From: Oscillospiraceae bacterium | GTDB lineage: Bacteria; Bacillota; Clostridia; Oscillospirales; Acutalibacteraceae | NCBI GenBank assembly: GCA_910574995.1 | Contig: CAJTCS010000001.1 | Coordinates: forward strand, 682,001 to 746,000 | DNA: 64,000 bases | Direction: 5' to 3' | Shown: positions 59,766 to 64,000 of the stretch, piece after piece | How the letters are laid out: each line of letters opens with the position of its first letter | Numbering within the stretch: position 1 is the first letter of the stretch | Position numbers and translations under genes: made by a program | Notes under the pieces: generated by a model | What the model was told of the DNA's origin: nothing | The model's database searches: none | What the model saw: only the letters and a program-made list of their open reading frames with translations

Positions 59766-59778
59766 AGGGAGGACAATT

Positions 59779-60141
59779 ATGGTATTATACGCGTCTGGCG
59801 AGGACTATCTGGAGGCAATTTTGGTTTTGCAGCGTAAAATGGGCGCGGTGCGCTCAGTTGATCTGGCCCGACACATGAATTTTAGCAAACCCAGCATTAG
59901 CAACGCGGTAGGGCTGCTGAAAAAGGGCGGGTTCTTGGAGGTTGACGGAAACGGTTCCCTGCTCTTGACCGGCCTGGGCCGGGAGGTGGCAGAGCAGATT
60001 TATGAACGGCACCAGTTTTTCACCCGCCAGCTTATCGCCGCCGGGGTGAATGAGAAGCTGGCTGAGGAGGATGCCTGCAAGATCGAGCACGCCATCAGCG
60101 AGGAGAGCTTTCGAAAGTGGAAGGCGGAGTTGGAGGGATAA
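59779..60141 (+). CDS. DtxR/MntR-family metal-dependent regulator
   Basis: A 120-residue protein. The winged HTH at 1-65 (SGEDYLEAILVLQRKMGAVR, then SVDLARHMNFSKPSISNAVG, LLKKGGFLEV) is followed by a dimerisation domain (GREVAEQIYERHQFFTRQLI, then EEDACKIEHAISEESFRKWK). Residues E, H and C in these two stretches match the metal-ligand positions of DtxR/MntR. The C-terminal SH3-like domain of DtxR is absent, as in short MntR-like members. It is the likely regulator of the GTTAG palindromes in this region. Confidence 0.88.
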   Translation: MVLYASGEDYLEAILVLQRKMGAVRSVDLARHMNFSKPSISNAVGLLKKGGFLEVDGNGSLLLTGLGREVAEQIYERHQFFTRQLIAAGVNEKLAEEDACKIEHAISEESFRKWKAELEG

Positions 60142-60145
60142 AAAG

Positions 60146-60182
60146 AGACTGTACAAGCAAGTCGTTTTCGCTTGTACAGTCT
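60146..60182. terminator. Bidirectional terminator between dtxR-like gene and FecE-like gene
   Basis: AGACTGTACAAGC (60146-60158) pairs with GCTTGTACAGTCT (60170-60182) between two convergent genes, with A-rich left and T-rich right flanks. Confidence 0.8.
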
Positions 60183-60199
60183 TATCTTCTTTTGGAACC

Positions 60200-61018
60200 T
60201 TATCCGGCCCGCACCAGGGCAGTATTCATATGGTGCCTGCCTTTTGGCACAACATAGGGCGTGCAGGAGACAGGATCTTCCATTACCACGCAGTCCAGCC
60301 CGTAGACTTCTTTTATTAACTCCGGGGTGAGAATATCCGCAGGCTCTCCCTGGGCCAGCAACTTCCCCTTGCGCATGGCAAAAAGCCAGTCGGCGTAGCG
60401 GGCAGAGAGATTGATATCGTGGAGTACCATGACGATTGTAGTGCCCTTACTTTGATTCAGTTCGGCAAGGCTGTCGAGAATTTCCACCTGATAGGCGATG
60501 TCCAGATAGGTGGTGGGTTCGTCCAGCAGCAGGATGTCTGTCTGCTGGGCCAGCGCCAGGGCGATCCATACCCGCTGGCGCTGGCCCCCGGAAAGCTCAT
60601 CTACGCTGCGATCGCACAATTCCGCAATACCCATGATCTCCAGGGCATCCTGTACGGCCCGCATATCCTCCTTTGTGGCGTTTTGCAAAAGCTTTCGGTA
60701 TGGGAACCGCCCCCTTGCCACCAGGTCCGCAACTTTTATGGCCTCCGGTACCACCGGGGACTGGGGCAGCAGGCCCAAAATCTGTGCCAATTTTTTCGGT
60801 TGATAGCTGCCAATGGGCCGTCTGTCCAGGGTGACCACTCCAGACATGGGCCGCAAAAGCCGGGCAAAGGACTTCAGCAGAGTGGATTTCCCGCATCCGT
60901 TGGCCCCGATGATAATGCTGATTTTCCCATCCGGTATGACCGCTTCCATGCTATCCACAATCACCCGTCCATCATAGCCGAGCTGAAGGTTTTCAGCCGA
61001 TAATATGTGCTGTTCCAT
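60200..61018 (-). CDS. Siderophore/iron ABC importer ATPase (FecE/FepC-like)
   Basis: A 272-residue protein with Walker A GANGCGKST, Q-loop GLLPQSPVVPEAIKVADLVA, signature LSGGQRQR, Walker B ILLLDEPTTYLDI and H-loop VLHDINLSARYADWL. The T-YLDI/AYQ-x-E variant is typical of FecE/FhuC-class ATPases. It powers two FecCD permeases encoded upstream on the same strand. The last gene of the importer operon. Confidence 0.92.
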   Translation of the reverse strand: MEQHILSAENLQLGYDGRVIVDSMEAVIPDGKISIIIGANGCGKSTLLKSFARLLRPMSGVVTLDRRPIGSYQPKKLAQILGLLPQSPVVPEAIKVADLVARGRFPYRKLLQNATKEDMRAVQDALEIMGIAELCDRSVDELSGGQRQRVWIALALAQQTDILLLDEPTTYLDIAYQVEILDSLAELNQSKGTTIVMVLHDINLSARYADWLFAMRKGKLLAQGEPADILTPELIKEVYGLDCVVMEDPVSCTPYVVPKGRHHMNTALVRAG

Positions 61019-61020
61019 CG

Positions 61021-62049
61021 CTAATTTCCTCCTTTTTTGTTCATGCGCAGCAGTAAAAACAGCAGATAGGGCGCGCCGAGTATGCCGGTTATCACGCCCA
61101 CCGGATAGCGGGCGGGGAAGGCATATTGTCCGCAGAGGTCGGCGGCAAGCACCAGCACCGCGCCCACAAGCGCGGAAGAAACCATGTTGCCCTTCCCTCC
61201 GCCGGTAAGGCGGTCAGCAATAGGCCCAGATAAGAACGCCACTGAGGCGATGGGCCCTGTGGAAGCTGTGGCAAAGGCTGTCAGGCACAGGGCGCACAGG
61301 ATGAGCAGCAGGCGTGTCCGGCTGGGATGTGCGCCCAGGGTTTGGGCGTATTCCTCGCCCATCTGCATTACGGAAAGATGTTGGTTCAGTAGCAAGATCC
61401 CGCCGCCAGCAATGGCCAGCACCCCGATGAGCAGGGGCACATTTTCCATTTTGACCCCATTCAGGCTCCCGCTGAGCCACCGCATGGCGCTGGGTACATC
61501 GTACTCCGAGGCTTTCAGCAGGGTCCAAGAGATGACCGCGTTGAGGAACGCCTGCATCCCGATGCCCACTAAAATCAACCGTCCGTTGGAGAAACCCGCA
61601 CCCTGGGAAAAGAACCAGATTGCTCCTGCCACCACGATGCCAGAAACCACGGCGGAAGCGGACACCAGCGCACCGCTCCAGCCCAATACCAAAATGGCGA
61701 ACACCGCCGCTACGCTGGCCCCGGAGGTTACGCCGATTATATCCGGGCTGGCCAGGGGATTTCGTAGCAGCTTCTGGAAGGTGTTGCCTGCCATGCCAAA
61801 GCACAGCCCGGCCAGCAGTCCCGTAAGCACCCGGGGCAGGCGCAGGGTCTTGATGGTGAAAGTCGCGCCCTTGACCGATTCACCGTTCAGGACGCGGAAG
61901 ATGGTCTGGGGGCTGTAGAAGGTTTGACCGAAAACCATGCCAAAGCAAACCAGCCCGGCCGCCAGCACGGCCAGCGCCGCGCACACAGCAATATAGCGCC
62001 TGCGTCTTTTTTGAAAACCCAAAAAGATAGGGGTCTGCTGATTATTCAT
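61021..62049 (-). CDS. FecCD-family permease (second)
   Basis: A 342-residue protein with about nine to ten helices. It has LRLPRVLTGLLAGLCFGMAG, LASPDIIGVTSGASVAAVFA and SGPIADRLTGGGKGNMVSSA, the FecCD (BtuCD) family pattern with PR-x-L-x-G and the cytoplasmic EAA-like coupling loop. It pairs with the permease at 62046 to form the import channel. The two overlap by 4 bases. Confidence 0.92.
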   Translation of the reverse strand: MNNQQTPIFLGFQKRRRRYIAVCAALAVLAAGLVCFGMVFGQTFYSPQTIFRVLNGESVKGATFTIKTLRLPRVLTGLLAGLCFGMAGNTFQKLLRNPLASPDIIGVTSGASVAAVFAILVLGWSGALVSASAVVSGIVVAGAIWFFSQGAGFSNGRLILVGIGMQAFLNAVISWTLLKASEYDVPSAMRWLSGSLNGVKMENVPLLIGVLAIAGGGILLLNQHLSVMQMGEEYAQTLGAHPSRTRLLLILCALCLTAFATASTGPIASVAFLSGPIADRLTGGGKGNMVSSALVGAVLVLAADLCGQYAFPARYPVGVITGILGAPYLLFLLLRMNKKGGN

Positions 62050-63041
62050 AGGGCACGCACCTTGACCTTTCTCACAATGAAGATGAACACCGGCGCGCCC
62101 AGCAGGGCCGTAATAATGCCCACTTCAACCTCCCCGGCACCGCCCAGCACACGGCCCAGCACATCGGCGGCCAGCAGCAAGCCTCCGCCGCCCAAGGCTG
62201 ACATAGGCATTACCCAGCGCATATCCGGCCCAAGGAGCAGCCGCATAAAGTGGGGCACCATCAGCCCAACAAAGCCGATAGGCCCTGCCAGCGCCGTGAC
62301 GGACGCACACAACAGCACACCGGTCAAAGCGCTTGTACCCCGCACCAGAGCCACATTCAGGCCCAGGCCTGTGGCGACCTCGTCCCCCAGGGCCAGGGTG
62401 TTCAGTGCCGGGGCCAGTAGCAGGCTGGCTATGAACCCCACGGCCAGGTAGGGCCACTGGGCGGCAATGTCTTCCCAAGTCACCCCGCCAATGCTGCCCG
62501 TTTGCCAGAAACGGAAGCGATCCATCACCTGGGTGTCAGGCAGCATTATCGTATTCACCAGGGACTGAAGTGCCGTGCTTGCCGCCGCCCCGGCTAAGGC
62601 AAGTTTAATGGGCGTAGCCCCGCCATGGCCTAAGGATGCCAGCCCGTAGACAGCAACGGCGGTCAGCGCGGCCCCGGCAAAGGCCAACCAGATGTATTGA
62701 CTGTTGTTGCTGATGTGGAAAAACGCCATGCCGCTGACCACAAATAGAGAGGCCCCGGTGTTAATACCTAAAATACTGGGGTCAGCAATAGGGTTGCGGG
62801 TAAGGGCCTGCATCAGTGCGCCGGAGACGCCCAGGGCCGCCCCGGCGATCACCCCGAAAAGTGTGCGGGGGATGCGGGCCTGTACCACGCTGACCTCAAA
62901 CTCCGGGCCGCTGCCCAGCCCCAACGCCGCAAATATACTGTGGAGGCTGACGGGTTTGGCTCCATATGATACGGAGGCCACAGCGCACAGAATCAGGAAA
63001 ACCAGCAGGGACAGCAGGCATAATGTGCGCCTCCTGATCAT
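62046..63041 (-). CDS. FecCD-family permease (first)
   Basis: A 331-residue protein (ARIPRTLFGVIAGAALGVSG, then ALTRNPIADPSILGINTGAS and GFVGLMVPHFMRLLLGPDMR). All signatures of FecCD iron-siderophore permeases are present. It overlaps the binding-protein gene by 4 bases and the second permease by 4. No frameshifts. Confidence 0.93.
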   Translation of the reverse strand: MIRRRTLCLLSLLVFLILCAVASVSYGAKPVSLHSIFAALGLGSGPEFEVSVVQARIPRTLFGVIAGAALGVSGALMQALTRNPIADPSILGINTGASLFVVSGMAFFHISNNSQYIWLAFAGAALTAVAVYGLASLGHGGATPIKLALAGAAASTALQSLVNTIMLPDTQVMDRFRFWQTGSIGGVTWEDIAAQWPYLAVGFIASLLLAPALNTLALGDEVATGLGLNVALVRGTSALTGVLLCASVTALAGPIGFVGLMVPHFMRLLLGPDMRWVMPMSALGGGGLLLAADVLGRVLGGAGEVEVGIITALLGAPVFIFIVRKVKVRAL

Positions 63042-64000
63042 TTCACTGCCTCAGCTGCATCGTTCAGCAGTTTCAGATAGGTATCGATATTGTAGGGGAT
63101 GGACAACACACTGGGAGAGGCCCCGCCCGCAAGAGCGGAGGTGTCGTCAATAAAGGCCACCGCGCCGTTTTTGATTGCGGGGATCTGGTTCATTAAGGCG
63201 TCGGCCTGGATCGTTTCCAGATTGGCGGCATTGCCGTAGACTACGATCATTTCCACATCGCTGAGCTGGTCTGCGTTTTCTCGACTGACATTTATGTAGA
63301 AATCGCTGGTAGTTTGGGCTAACTTACGGATGCTGTCCGGCAGTTCCAAACCGAAATCGTTCAAGTAGTCGGCCCGGGAATCACCGGGAAGGTAGATAGA
63401 GAAGGTGCTCAGGTCATCAGGACTGATCCAGCAGAAGATGGCTTTTTTACCCGCCAGGGCCGGATATTCGGCCGCTTTCTCCGCAATCAGCTTTTCCGTG
63501 TCCTCTACCAGCTTTTTCCCTTCTTCTTCCATGCCAATGGCCTTGGAGGCAATGAGGGCAGAATCACGCCAACTGACTTGCCAAGGTTTTTCCGGGTAGG
63601 CCACAGTGGGGGCAATCTCGCTTAAGGTGTCATATTCCTCTTGGGTCATGCCTGAGTTCACAGCTAAGATCAAATCAGGCTCGGCATCGCTGATGGCCTC
63701 AAAATCAAAGCCGTCTGTGTCGTTGAAAACATGGGGGCTGTCTACGCCCAGGGACTGGAAAGCCTCGTCTGTCCAGGGATGAATTTTGTGCTCGGTGACA
63801 AGACCGTAGTTGGCTTCTGACACACCTACCGGGGTCACGCCCAGGGCCAGCGGCGCGGCGGAGTTTTCCCATGCGATGCTGACAACACGCTGAGGTTTGG
63901 ACTCAATCACGGTCTCGCCATAGATGTGTGAAACCGTGATGGGGTATGCGACGCTTTCGGACTGCCCCTCGGAAGAAGCTGTAGAGGCTGGCTCACTGGA
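63038..64000 (-). CDS. Siderophore-binding protein (FepB/FhuD-like), start beyond the window
   Basis: Open from the window edge to the stop at 63038 (321 codons present). The edge carries a Ser-rich linker (SEPASTASSEGQSESVAYPI) expected behind a lipoprotein signal. The mature domain has PQRVVSIAWENSAAPLALGV, FEAISDAEPDLILAVNSGMT and IYLPGDSRADYLNDFGLEL, the two-lobed type III solute-binding fold. It delivers ferric siderophore to the two FecCD permeases. The lipobox and start lie outside the window. Confidence 0.9.
   Translation of the reverse strand, partial: SSEPASTASSEGQSESVAYPITVSHIYGETVIESKPQRVVSIAWENSAAPLALGVTPVGVSEANYGLVTEHKIHPWTDEAFQSLGVDSPHVFNDTDGFDFEAISDAEPDLILAVNSGMTQEEYDTLSEIAPTVAYPEKPWQVSWRDSALIASKAIGMEEEGKKLVEDTEKLIAEKAAEYPALAGKKAIFCWISPDDLSTFSIYLPGDSRADYLNDFGLELPDSIRKLAQTTSDFYINVSRENADQLSDVEMIVVYGNAANLETIQADALMNQIPAIKNGAVAFIDDTSALAGGASPSVLSIPYNIDTYLKLLNDAAEAVK

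Overview
The window looks like a chromosomal accessory region of a GC-rich, gut-type Clostridia (Oscillospiraceae-like). The reasons are the strong AGGAGG ribosome binding sites, the Firmicutes-type transposon genes (TnpX, TnpW, KTR, DUF3796), the PBSX-type tail module, and the ZIP, DtxR and BceRS-like systems. The taxon is inferred from gene style only.

Layout. 1-6.3 kb: two large serine recombinases around an AT-rich Tn4451/Tn916-like block (XRE, sigma factor, HTH, KTR, DUF3796, TnpW). 6.5-12.2 kb: a graveyard of fragments, namely integrase 3' ends, a broken parA, a PadR/HAAS unit with a nonsense codon, and pieces of lysS, an integrase and a Gfo/Idh oxidoreductase, plus a solo end of a Mu-like element. 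12.2-17.4 kb: a peptide-catabolism-like operon (CocE/NonD hydrolase, DUF819 membrane protein, dipeptide epimerase) with a divergent XRE-cupin regulator. 17.6-18.8 kb: tRNA-like scrap, a third integrase fragment and a truncated Nudix gene. 19.1-24.1 kb: a two-component system with a MacB/BceAB-like ABC transporter. 24.2-25.8 kb: a D-serine dehydratase remnant and a HEPN/MNT toxin-antitoxin pair. 26.0-64.0 kb: a metal/siderophore-type transport region (TetR, two heterodimeric ABC pairs, ZIP, MATE, DtxR-like regulator, FecBCD-type importer).

The main find is a 22,835-bp Mu-like element (28855-51689) inside the second gene of the first ABC pair. It has 5'-TGTA...TACA-3' ends and a 5-bp target duplication (ACCTA). 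Removing it with one duplication copy restores a 575-codon ABC gene in frame. It encodes a MuA-type DDE transposase, a MuB-type ATPase, a repressor switch, a complete PBSX-like contractile tail (sheath, tube, frameshifted chaperone, tape measure, baseplate, Kelch-like distal protein), holin, amidase and Dam methylase. It has no terminase, portal, protease or capsid gene. Where those should lie, the N-terminal two thirds of a radical-SAM protein is fused in frame to what looks like the C-terminus of a head-tail connector. The element therefore looks like a transposable, headless tail particle (tailocin-like), or a Mu-like prophage that lost its head genes by one clean deletion.

A second, solo left end of a related element lies at 11540-11733, so the family has hit this locus at least twice. 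A palindrome GTTAG-N6-CTAAY recurs upstream of both ABC pairs and the MATE gene, suggesting one shared regulon. Its likely regulator is the DtxR-like protein or the TetR protein in the same region.
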